Of a stretch of DNA of 64,000 nt, positions 11,132-21,900 are shown one piece after another. The position numbers were made by a program, and so were the translations under genes. The stretch lies in assembly GCA_003988855.1 (NCBI GenBank), contig QYAI01000072.1, positions 1-64,000 of the forward strand, written 5' to 3'. Under the pieces are notes generated by a model. That model was not told the origin of the DNA, made no database searches, and saw only the letters and a program-made list of their open reading frames with translations. This stretch comes from Arachnopeziza araneosa. Taxonomy: Eukaryota; Ascomycota; Leotiomycetes; Helotiales; Arachnopezizaceae. Every line of letters starts with the position of its first letter. The first letter of the stretch is position 1.

Positions 11132-11928
11132 TGAGAAACTTGAAGATTTGAATTCGATTGATTCATCTTGCTGGAAGATACCCTCTACTACACTTCAAAA
11201 GAGTCCTCTCGAAGGAAAGATCTATATTAACGACCAGCACTTAGGCCTACCAAGGTTATGTGAAGTTATGGCAAGGCCAATTGTGGCTCGGTGAAAGATG
11301 CAACAAGATGCTTCTACTTTTGTCCTAGGCAAGGGTAGGATATTTACAGAGAAGATTGCTACTACAGTTGCAGATGCTGGGGTTTCACTCTGCTATCTTA
11401 CGGCATTGGTGTATTGCGCTGCGTTTTGAGGCGCTGGTTGACTGGTAGACTTAATAATATTATGGAATAATCAGTCATATTCATGACTCACTGAACTGTT
11501 GGAAAAATAATCCAATGTATTTTATGATTATATTCCTATGATATATATTGAGGGGAATATTATATACAATTCTTGCTCCTGTTCTATAACATTGACGCTT
11601 GCTTTACTCCAAGTCATCAGACACAGGGAGGGAAAAGTAGTACATAAAAATTGATATCTGCTTGGGTATCGCCTGTCTGATGAAGTTACCCCACCTCTTA
11701 ACTAGCGGGTCGCACTCCATGGCGTGGGCTAACATATCTTGACTTCTTCTGCTACCATTCTGGGGAGCTCCATGTTTATTTCGAGAACGCTCTCTTGTGA
11801 TATAATCGTAGTAATTGTCGATCTCTTCTTGGTCTCGCCTCTTCTTGACAATTGCCCACTCAGGCAGTATCTATGAAAGGAATTCGTAGTGTTGATATCG
11901 TCACTAGATCGTTCTTTGCCCAATCCAC
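11132..11928. other. Intergenic between convergent genes
   Basis: The 3' flanks of the 2EXR gene (+) and MTG1 (-) meet here. AT-rich words such as GATATATATTGAGGGGAATATTATATAC occur in the middle (about 11540-11570). No gene seen. Confidence 0.4.
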
Positions 11929-13013
11929 TCAAACCACTCGCTCACTATATCTCGCTTTCGCTCTCTCCCTCTGGACATCTTTCGCTTTCTTCCTCGCCTG
12001 ATTTAAACTCGTAGCAACTTCCTTGCTCAAATCTTTCTCGAGTCCATCTTCCTCTACTTCATCTAAGACAAATGTTCCCAAATTTCCCTGCCTCCATCTC
12101 TGAATGATCCATAGGGCAGCTGCATCCACATCCGGGACACCACCTTTCCCCAGTCTTCCGGTCTTCCTACAAACAGCTTCCAGCAATTCCACAATATCAT
12201 TTGTTGGCGGACAGTATTCCCTGTAAATCAAAGGTCCTCCTATCTGCTTGTTTATATGAAAGAGTAGGTAGTCGCAGAGCGTGACAGGCGAAATGATTGT
12301 GTCCTTAACACTTCCTACCAGTGCTAATTTCAGCATGGCCTCGGCGTCTGGTACGAACGGTACGAATACACCAGGTGTATCAACCAGATATACGGCCTCT
12401 GTTCCTTTCTCCTCATCCTTTTCCACGATCTTGACTCCACTAGCAATTTTTCTGGTCACGCCAGGCTGTGCGCCTGTTGTTGCAGCTTTGGCTTTTTTGA
12501 CACCTGCCATTCGAAGAGCGTTTAGAAGCGACGATTTCCCTACGTTCGGCATGCCAACAACCAAGATCCGAGAAGGTAAAAGGGATTCTCTCCGTATACC
12601 ATGTTCTTTCGCGTATTCTAACACCGATTTTACATCCTTTTTATCTTTATGATTCGTGAACAAAGTATCGTGCGGTCTATGCCAATTCCGGATTACATCT
12701 TCTCTCTGTCCTGTATTAGCACTGCTCTATCATCTGGAAAAACGAAGCGGACCCGTTTATCACCAATTCGTCCTCTACTGCCAAGATCCCTTTTAGTGTA
12801 CACAATCAATCGCTCTCCTCCTCCAAGACTCTCTTCAAACATCGGATTCCGCGATGTTAAGGGCACACGGTAGTCTCGACATTCGATAATGAGGTCGATT
12901 TCTGAGATCATGGTTTTCATTTTTGAGAGACCGTGAGCATGATGGCCCAGGAAATAGGAGCGAGGTAGGTTGAGTTGCGAGGGAAATATCGTGCGGGCAA
13001 CAAATTGTGCCAT
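11929..13013 (-). CDS. MTG1: Mitochondrial ribosome-assembly GTPase 1 (MTG1/YlqF family)
   Basis: Two exons, 13013-12764 and 12710-11929, spliced over a 53-nt intron (donor GTGATA, branch GCTAAT, acceptor ACAG). The start MAQFVARTIFPSQLNLPRS looks like a mitochondrial presequence; an in-frame upstream ATG at 13124 is the alternative. The GTPase motifs come in circularly permuted order, as in the YlqF/YawG class: G4 TKRD first, then G1 GMPNVGKSSLLNA, then G3 DTPGV. Family members bind the mitochondrial large ribosomal subunit on the matrix side of the inner membrane and are needed for mitochondrial translation. The intron was placed by frame and by the expected VIRNWH block following the splice. 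C-terminal residues are Lys/Arg/Glu rich. Confidence 0.85.
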
Positions 13014-13124
13014 ACTGAAGGGTGGTGGTGGAATTATGGCAAGTCCATAGTTGGATGATCGAGAACCTCGATGACGAGGCTGACGCTGGAAATTTCGAGG
13101 TTCAGGGCCTAGGCCAAAGACCAA

Positions 13125-13760
13125 TCAGCACTAGCAAACCAAGCCACCAAGGCTTCGGCTACGAACTTCATTATCCGAGTGTCAAGTTCTCATCTCATCT
13201 TTTCTAGCCTTCCATCATCAATCAAGTCCCGACAAATTTTCAATACTTTTAGTACAACATCAGTCATACTATTTAGAGTAGAACATCAGTTCTGTTTTCC
13301 TTTCGCCGCTGCGTACCTGAAAACCTCACTTCTTCCTCGCCTGCTTCTTCGTTAAATTTCAAAGTATATCGACTACATATTTCATCTGAGATGTTCTGAA
13401 CCTATCACAAGACTCACAGATGTCAGGATCATATGCCGACACCCTTTGCACCGCCTTGTGTATAACATACGGCTGCAAACCAAGCTATGAAGTTCGCTTT
13501 TTCTACATGGGATATTAGCCGAAGCACATTTGACTTACAGCATTTGACTTACAGCATTTTCCTTACCTAGGTAGGTAGACTTTGGCGCTTGAGTTTGGCG
13601 AAGAGATCGCATTCATTTCCTTGGAGCACTCCGCCTCATAGCAAGGGTTTCAGGTTAAGATTTAAATGTTTCCTTTCCCACGTAATCATCGTCTGGGTTG
13701 GGACCTCCATCTCCTCAATCATCTCGATGGCTTTTTTGGTTCTTAGAGAAATTGTTTAGT
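13125..13760. other. Intergenic with a short direct repeat
   Basis: No gene seen. The sequence GCATTTGACTTACA is repeated in tandem around 13526-13555, and is followed by CCTTACCTAGGTAGGTAG, a palindromic word also met near 58360. Functional meaning is unknown. Confidence 0.4.
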
Positions 13761-13789
13761 TTTTGACTTTGATCTCATTTGTTTTGGCT

Positions 13790-14310
13790 TCCACGTATGA
13801 AAATAGGAATACCTCCATCACTCTCGATATCAAACTTACGTCTTTTTCCACTCCACCATCCAATTCAACATCTGGTCAATCTCCTGACCAGCTAGCCCAG
13901 TTTGGTTTTAATGTTTCCGTGTCTAAGTCCATAAGGACCAATGGGTTTTTAAATACTGGCTTGGGAACGACTTATCTTCTCCTATTGCAACAGGATCACA
14001 CACCGTATCCTCAAAGGTACGCAAAGCTGGGATTTGCATAGCAGCCGTCATTGCAGGACTCTTTATGATTCTCTCGGTCATCTTAGCTCCCTGCCATGGG
14101 CAGCTTATTGCAAGACCAAAGACTGGAGATGGCAATGTGACTACAACAGAGGTGGAAAAAGGATTTAGGCTAGTGCCGCCAATTGGAATAGGATTGGTCA
14201 TTGAAAAGGGGGAATTAAATGCAGATGTACTTACTGGAATAGTCGAGATGGGCGAAGATGAATTTATAGAATTAGAGAATATGGAGAGAGTGACTGCGGA
14301 ATTAAAATAA
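13790..14310 (+). other. Possible small single-pass membrane protein gene, exon structure unclear
   Basis: The frame ending at TAA 14308-14310 reads, upstream of its first ATG, NDLSSPIATGSHTVSSKVRK then a hydrophobic segment AGICIAAVIAGLFMILSVIL, then a polar 60-residue tail with NVTTTEVEKGF. That is the layout of a Ser/Thr-rich outer part, one membrane helix and a cytoplasmic tail. A Thr/Ser/Asn-rich frame at 13763-13930 in another phase could be its first exon. I could not fix the splice sites or the start, and no family is recognised. It may be a real small gene or a decayed one. Confidence 0.35.
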
Positions 14311-15065
14311 AGTCAACAAACGATAAAATTTAATGGAAGATGTAATCTTAATCACGCCGAAAAACTTTGCAAATAGCACTATTGACGCTTCTCACATATA
14401 CTCCGGCACCGTCTAGAATTTCAAGATGTCATAATCAACAACGAATAAAATGTTCTCCTGGGGAACGTGATTCTTCCCTCCCCGAACCTCCGCGGAGCGA
14501 GGAGCGGACTGGAGGCGTAAAAGGCTCAAGGCCTCCTATTTCGGCACTGAAGATAATCCCTCAACGCACATGATCTCCAGCCTCTTCAAAGACGGCAACC
14601 ATCCAGTCGCTGAGCTTCTGGAACAAAGAAATCTGGTGGCTGAGGCGGACAATTGCGGATCTGTTGGGTTTATCCGGTAGAACGAAAGGGGGACCGAAAC
14701 ATGCTACTAAGGCAAAAAGTGGGATGTAGATAACCCAAGATTCAACAAAATGACACCAGAAGAGAGGACAATGGATTTGGATCGAGATGGAAGAATTGAT
14801 AGTGCAAGAGAAGATGGAACAGGGTCAATTAGAGCATAAAGAGCATTAAAGCCGGGCGTCCTATGATCTGATTTGCTGCATCTGTCGCCCTGTGCTGAGT
14901 AACCCCCCCACTACCATGATGGTTACGTGTGAGGGGCAATGCATGCCACACCACAAGCTTGGATGATCATTTTAACCTCAACAACAAATTCTTCTCTTCT
15001 CCAACAACACATAAAAGCACATCTCGACCACCACATACCAAAGATACCCAACTGCAATTGCAATA
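14311..15065. other. Intergenic, transaldolase promoter
   Basis: No gene seen. The last 130 bases before the ATG at 15066 contain C-rich words (AACCCCCCCACTACC) and a CA/CT-rich leader with CAACAACACATAAAAGC, typical of highly expressed fungal metabolic genes. Confidence 0.4.
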
Positions 15066-16329
15066 ATGTCGACCTCTCTGGATCAACTCAAGGCTTCTGG
15101 CACCGTAAGTCCTCGATTCTGTCATGGCGGGGTACTCGGGAATGCGCCATTGTCGAAGGCGAATCCTTGCAAAATGCTGTGACGATATTGAACATATGCT
15201 AACATTCTTCGATGGATAGACTGTTGTCAGTGACTCTGGTAAGCTTCGATACCATCCAAGAACCTAGATTAGATAGCTAACTCCTCCTAGGTGATTTTGC
15301 ATGTAGGACACCTTCTCAATCAATCTTCCCGAGCTTCGATAAACCTCTTCGGAGCCGAGACTAATAAATACATCATAGCAATCGGCAAATACAAGCCTCA
15401 AGATGCCACCACCAACCCTTCCCTGATTCTCGCCGCTTCCAAGAAGCCCGATTATGCCAAGCTGATTGACGTTGCTGTTGAGTACGGCAAGAGCCATGGC
15501 GGTAACATCAATGAACAAGTTGATGCAACTCTCGACCGGCTCCTGGTCGAGTTCGGCAAGGAGATCTTGAAAATTGTCCCTGGCAAAGTTTCCACCGAAG
15601 TTGATGCTCGTTTCTCATTCACAACAAAGGGATCGGTTGACAAGGCTTTACACATCATCGATGTAAGTTATCTCGGCGTTCTAAGAGTCTATACTGATAA
15701 TCTAGCTCTACAAATCTGTTGGTATCGACAAATCCCGCATCCTGATTAAGATTGCCTCTACCTGGGAAGGTATCCAAGCCGCACGCATCCTACAACGCGA
15801 CCACGGCATCAACGTCAACCTAACCCTCATGTTCTCCAAGGTGCAAGCTATTGCTGCTGCCGAAGCCGGTACCTTCTTGATCTCCCCCTTCGTAGGCCGC
15901 ATTCTCGATTGGTACAAAGCCAAGACTGGCAAGACGTACACCAAGGAAGAAGACCCAGGAGTTGCATCCGTCAAGGCCATCTTCGATTACTACAAGAAAT
16001 ACGGCTACAAGACCATTGTCATGGGTGCCTCTTTCCGCAGCCTCGGTGAGATTACCGAGTTGGCCGGTTGTGATTATCTCACTATCGCTCCTAACCTCCT
16101 TGAGGAGCTCATGGGTTCCGAGGAGGCGGTTCCCAAGAAACTCGATGCGGCTGGTGCGGCTAGCTTGAACATTGAGAAGAAGAGCTACATTGATGATGAG
16201 TCTTACTTCAGATTCGATTTCAACGAGGATCAAATGGCAGTTGAGAAGCTGAGAGAAGGAATCAGCAAGTTTGCTGCTGATGCGGAAACACTCAAGGGGA
16301 TCTTGGAGGAGAAGCTTCAGAAAGCTTAG
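15066..16329 (+). CDS. TAL1: Transaldolase
   Basis: Five exons (15066-15104, 15220-15238, 15291-15302, 15379-15662, 15706-16329) give 325 residues, the normal length of TalB-type transaldolase. The tiny second and third exons are fixed by frame: MSTSLDQLKASGT / TVVSDSG / DFA / SIGKYKPQDATTNPSL. The Schiff-base lysine is in LIKIASTWEGIQAARIL, and the family block VNLTLMFSKVQAIAAAEAG follows. The enzyme moves a dihydroxyacetone unit from sedoheptulose-7-phosphate to glyceraldehyde-3-phosphate in the non-oxidative pentose phosphate pathway in the cytosol. All introns start GTAAGT, GTAAGC or GTAGGA and end TAG. Nothing unusual in the active site. Confidence 0.95.
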
Positions 16330-16552
16330 GTGTTTGATTTGGGAGGAATGAAAATTGATGCGGTAGATAGATGCGAGGATGAGTAATAGCGATTGAGCAT
16401 ATCAATGATGATTCTCTGCGTTAGTTTCAGTCTGATATATGAAAGTTTCCCAACCTCCATTCATCCATCTGTCATAAATTATATCGTCTCATAATCATAA
16501 AATTGGTATCATCTCATCTTGTCTCATCTAACACTGCCCGTTCCGACTCACT

Positions 16553-17075
16553 CTACAAATATCTCCTCTCCCCATCCCCAGGAATAACGCCCTCTCGATT
16601 CTTCGTCTTGCCACTGAACTCTCCAGTCGCAATCTCGGCATCGCCCGCATTAGCAACGGCGGCATTCTTCTGCACACCCTCATGCTACGATCATCAGCAC
16701 CACTCCAAGCGAAAAAAAAAGAGAGGAACGAGAAACATACCTCCCCAGCCACGGCATCCACACGCCCATTGAACTCCCCCCGGATCTTCTCTCCCACGCC
16801 GTGGATGCCCGCGAGCACGTTCTTGACGGGGTTGCTGGAGTATGCTATCTCGTCGTCAGCCTTGCCATTTATTCCCCTTTCCTCCGGGGGCTTTTTTGAA
16901 ATAAAAAATGGGAGGGGAGAGGAGGGGAGGACGTACCATGGCTGGTCCCCGTCGTGCTCCCGCTGTACGGATCCGTCTTCTCGCCCTCGACCACGCTGGC
17001 CGGTTTCGTGCTCGGGATGGTGTAGGGGTCGCGGCCCGAGGCGGTGTTGAACCCGGCTCCTGAGTTTGAGGTCAT
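16553..17075 (-). CDS. Small Hmp1/CsbD-like stress protein
   Basis: Three exons (17075-16937, 16844-16741, 16678-16553) give 122 residues. The product starts MTSNSGAGFNTASGRDPYT, is Ser/Thr/Gly rich, and holds the conserved core AGIHGVGEKIRGEFNGRVDA followed by AVANAGDAEIATGEFSGK. Proteins of this kind in filamentous fungi are annotated as homologues of the Ustilago mismatch/cruciform-DNA-binding protein Hmp1 or CsbD-like stress proteins; biochemical function in ascomycetes is not established. No signal peptide or membrane helix. The splice junctions give perfect phase (81 codons at the second junction). Convergent with transaldolase, about 220 bases apart. Confidence 0.72.
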
Positions 17076-17321
17076 GATTGGGATTGTTTGGGGATTGGTT
17101 GTATTTTTTTTGGGGTTTGATTGGGTTGGAGTTTGTCTAAGTTGAGGAAAGGTGGATAAGATGGGATCAGAAGAGATGAGACAGAGAGAGAAGAGGTACG
17201 TATTTATATGAGCAGCTCAAGCAGAGGGTCGACACCTTGGCAGGGAAATGAAGTCGAAGGGTGCTGTTGACGGAGGTGGAGGTGACGTCACTCTCTGGGT
17301 GAAGCAGAATCGCCACACACC

Positions 17322-17348
17322 TCACACCTCACACCTCACACCTCACAC
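17322..17348. repeat. Short tandem repeat (CACACCT)n
   Basis: About four head-to-tail copies of the 7-mer CTCACAC, upstream of the Hmp1-like gene. Probably slippage-prone simple sequence in its promoter. Confidence 0.7.
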
Positions 17349-17775
17349 GTTCGTTCGACTTGGGGAAAAAGGAAATGCTGCGGCGAATTGAATTTTCTGG
17401 ATCGATCGGGAAGAGGATCGAGATGGGGACTGAGATGAGGAACCCAGGAACCCAAGTCTCACAGACAAAGTCATGGGGACGTCAAAGGAACGGGAGATGC
17501 AGGAGAGCAGAGACAAGATCGATTGAGTTCGTTGTGTCGCAATGGTCCACTGCCGAAGTACCTTTCCTTTGAATCTTCTTCTGATGCTACCTGANTTGTA
17601 CATGCGCGTTGTAGAAGATTGCTGGTGCCGAAGAGACCTTAGGTAGAACCGCCTTCCTTGTGTTTATGGACGTGCCGGCATCTTCGTCTGTCGTCCTCCC
17701 AAGCGAGATTTTCGCTTACGAGTACGAGTAGCCAGGATCTGCATAAACCTCACGCGATTTCCATCCTTTTCCTCT

Positions 17776-17819
17776 TCTTTCTTTCTTTCTTTCTTTCTCT
17801 CTCTCTCTCTCTCTCTCTC
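17776..17819. repeat. Compound microsatellite (TTTC)n(TC)n
   Basis: A run of about five TTTC units merges into about ten TC units. The sequence holds no gene around it; an N at 17595 lies nearby. Confidence 0.85.
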
Positions 17820-18093
17820 GCCATTCAGCCTCTTCTCTTGGCGTTAATATGGAGGCGCCCAACGATGCACTTCCCCAGACGCCTCTGAACTACCGATCTC
17901 ATCTCCGCGCAAGCCACTTCAGCCTCTTAATATATTGCACCTGGATGCCCTGAGGATTTAGGCACAGGGTCAACACTTTGAGGTTTGCGTCTTGGGAGAA
18001 GCACCGACGATGTATAAGAGTGGGCGTATGCCAGCGTGGAAGAGGAGCGGAGAGGTGTCACCAAGCAGAGAAACTCGGTTGAAACGGTTGAGA

Positions 18094-18418
18094 AGATGAG
18101 TCTTTGCTACCTGGCTGCTCGTGCTGTGGTCTTCTTCGCGCTCCTGGTGGCATCGGCGTCAACGGGACCGTCGTCGTCAGCGATAGCAAGTACTCGCAGC
18201 TCTTCGTGAACTCCGCCTACGGGGATCCCAGCGCCTGGACCAAGGCCGTGACGAGGCTGCCGGTGGGTTATACGCGGGCGCTGCAGGTCATGCCGGACAG
18301 CATTCTTGTCTTGGTGCTGAACGGTGGTCCGTACAGTTCGCGCAACAGTTCCGTCACGGCCGGCGAGTTTGTGGTGCCCGGGCCTGCGTCGCTAGCTACT
18401 ACTTCGGCTTGTAAATAA
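18094..18418 (+). pseudogene. Fragment resembling the end of a secreted beta-propeller glycosidase (BNR/sialidase-like)
   Basis: A frame ending at TAA 18416-18418 reads NGTVVVSDSKYSQLFVNSAY, then WTKAVTRLPVGYTRALQVMP and LVLVLNGG..., close to the final blades of fungal BNR/Asp-box propeller enzymes as I remember them. Only about 85 residues of such a domain are present. In a different frame just upstream, ATG 18094 opens a signal-peptide-like MSLCYLAARAVVFFALLVAS, but that frame stops soon. The arrangement looks like the two ends of a secreted protein brought together by a large internal deletion. The family assignment is tentative. Confidence 0.35.
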
Positions 18419-18944
18419 ATGCTGCGCTTGCCATCGACCAGGTGTTGGAGGCGAATTTTGGGGATTTGGTAAATAAAAAGGGCGATAATGCCTCAGATAT
18501 AATGACCATGGAAACTTTAGATAGATTGATTGATTTAGTCATACACAAGCTCCCCCCGAAAGAGATTGTACTGTAGCAGCCTAAGCCACTGCCGAGTTTA
18601 CCAAGTTCAAGCGTTCCACAATTCAGGTGACATGGTACTCTCATCGTATTGCATCCTCCATACCACAATAACTATGTGTTCTGTTCTCGCACCACAAAGT
18701 AGAATACGCCTATCAATCATCCAACCTTAACCCTCTTATCACTATCAGTCCAGGAGCCATCAACATGAAAACGCCCAACGCCTGTACTATCGTAGCTATG
18801 ACCTCATCCCTCCGCATTCATCATGAGCCATTACCATATTCCTATCCATCCTTCTATCCTATCCTATAAACGTCACTTCACTATACAGTGATAGTTGTTG
18901 AGATTGAGTCTTTGCCGAGTAATCGAACATCATCCTCGGAATCC

Positions 18945-21900
18945 TCATTCAGAATGTCCCTCATTAAGTACCATCTCCAACACAATCTGATTACCCGCAA
19001 CTTCTGGATGCGCCATCGCTACTTTTAGTGTCCTCTTGTCTCCAGCACCCTGCCCAAACATTTGAGCGGCTCCCGCTCCTAGCGGATTGATTCCATAATC
19101 CAAACATCTAACATCCTTCCCTGCAACAACTTGTCTCAGTCTCCCATTCTCTGCATTCCTAACCTCGACAAAGTCAGTGTCAAACAGGACGAGATACGCG
19201 CCAAACATGGCAGCCGTCTTGGCTTTTCCAACAAATTCCATGATCAGAGAGCGCGAGACCTCTCCGTGCTTGTCAACATAGACACCACATTCCTCGTAGC
19301 AGAGAAGGAATTCTGCGTCTGAAAGTCGGAACATGCCCAGAGGTTTTTGTCCATTGATACGCGCGGCAATGTTACCAATGGCCGGGTTCTTCATGTCTGG
19401 GATGGACATGGGAACTTTTTTGTCGAGGGTCATAAGCTCGAAGCCTTTGAGTGTCGAGATAGCAATATAAGTATGGAAGAGATTGATGGTGAAGCATTCG
19501 GTTGGAATGTAAAATTCGTCGAACTCGCGGAAAAACTCTGTGTTTCCTCCTTTGAGCCGGCCGAATAATCTTGGCTTCTTTTCAGATGACTTTTGGAAAA
19601 CAGGTTCAAGGACTTTGAAGGTAGAATGGAGACCTTCGCGCTTCTTGTAGAAGACCAGCGTCCGCTCTTTCATGCGTGCGGTAGCAAAGAACGAGACACT
19701 TTGACTACCGGAAAGTTTTTGAGGAGCACGCCGAGCCGTATCATGCTGCGGCCCTGGAAAATTAGAGACTGGAACGATAACATCGAGGTGGTAAGCGATA
19801 AGAGCTTTATCTGCGATTATAAGACAGAGCGAGAATTCCTCAAGGACAGCTATCTGAGTTACACGTGGCATTTGGATTGACTAAATAAATTAGCTTTGTT
19901 TCAAAAAAGAGTTTCATACTAACCCTAATCCAGCCTCGAGGATCTGAGGCTTCGGATGTGTAGACTCCATAATCTGTCCCGATTGCTACCATGGACTTGC
20001 CGAAGCAATTAAAGGTAGTAGCACAATTGACTTGAGCCCGGCAAACTGGGCCTGGTCGAGGTCCTCCTCCATACTTCTTCTCCATTTCTCTGATTGCTCG
20101 GTCAAGAGGTGTCCCTTTGACGGAAACTGCACTCTTGTTCGACGCAGCAGACATGACATCGTAGGCAAAAGCAGTATCAGCCATAGCACGTAACCTGAAT
20201 GGTTCTGCATTTTGCTCATGCAAGGACGCCGCATGTCGAGTTTTTGCTTCAAGGATCTTGGCACACCAGTCTTGCCTATTTTGAGCTGATGGAGCATACA
20301 AGGTATAGACCTCAGGTTTCCCAAGATGCTTGACTCTGAATGGAAACATAGCTTTGTTATCATCATTAGTGGAGTTTGTTATCCGTGAAGAAAGAGAGTT
20401 CACAGTCGCTACTGACTGACTCGAGTTCGTTTGCTCAAGGGTGTTGACACGCTCCACACCATTGGTAGTCGTTCGGTTCAACGCGGAATTGACATTCGTG
20501 CTCGATGCAGTTTTCGTTACGGTGGTGACAGCTCCAATACCTTTGACAGAAGACTTGACCACAGGATCATCGTCGGTGCTCTCCAAAACAAGTAACTGCA
20601 TGGGAATCGGCTACGCAGTATTAGCACTGTTCATGGAATTTGCAGGCAACCACTTACAAGTTTTGAAACATCGTAAACTTCCTTCTTCCGCCCAGGAACA
20701 GTGTCAGGCTTGATCACTGTCTTCGCAAGAACAAGATAATGATCGAATAGGATAGCATGTGTATCTAACCATGCAAAGCGGTTTGAACCTGCTCTCTGCA
20801 GGTCGCCTTGAAAGATAAGTTCGCGTCTAAGGTGGTCTAATTGAAGATCAACACCTTCCATGCCAGGCCGTAGATATAGTTTGGATGTTAATTCAATCAT
20901 CTCAACCTTCTTCAACTCCTCGGCGACCTTGGCATCACATTCAAGAGTCACAGCCCTGATCTCCTCAATTGCAACAGCAAGATTCGCCTTCTCTTCTGTA
21001 TCCTGCGTCATATTATGGTGGACAGTCCCGAGCAAAAGGGTATATCGTTGTAATCGGGTAATTGGAGACTTCAGGTAGTTGTTCCAATCCAATCGACGAG
21101 ATAGTTTGTTATCTTGTGCTTGATCAAGAAACTGTCGGAACAGGATATTTCTGTCTGCTTCCCGACGCACGAGATACTCCGCGTAGGGGAACCCTGTTGC
21201 ATATTCAATGTATGCAACTTTGGCCTTTCGGATCCATTCCCTAAAAATATCACTGAACCCAATGATCCATGGACCTTGTTCCTTCTGTCGATATTTCAAC
21301 TGAGGTAGTAGATAATTCTCGTTGACATCTTTGATAGCTTCGACTTTTCCAAACACGGATGCAATGAATTTTGGTAGCTTGTTCTTTGCAATTATAGGAG
21401 GTTGCCAGGAGTTCAATTCGTCTCGGTATAAAATCCGAATAACATTAATCTCATCCATGAAGAGATCTTCCGACATGACAATCTCATGGAGGTTGTACTG
21501 CCGCTGAATCTCCTTACTGTTAACGCTTTCATATTGGTCTTTGGTCAGTTTGAAGAATGTTACCCAGTCTTCTGATTTCCGTGAAGGCTCCAGAGAGTGA
21601 GTTTGCAAATTGATCTTCTTTAGAGTACGAGTGCAGTGATGGGAATAACATCTTCCGTGGATCTCTTGCTCATGTACCTTGGGCGAATAGCATCCGGATC
21701 CAGTCAGTTGCCATAAGACTCCTGAGATTTCACCTTGGCCGAACTTGACCCACTCTTCTTCGGGAATCAATATTCCGGCTTCAAGCATAGACTTGACCAC
21801 CTTCTGGCTCAGGGTTTCGGCGTCAGCAGTGTTCATCGTAGGAACTTTATGTGTAAAAAGAGCTACAAGGCCCTCTTCAATTGCTTTCTGCCTGAGATCT

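Noticed and set aside
10705..11166. 153-codon minus-strand frame opposite the 2EXR gene
   Set aside because: Shadow of the plus-strand 2EXR coding sequence, Ser/Leu/Pro-rich as expected for an antisense frame.
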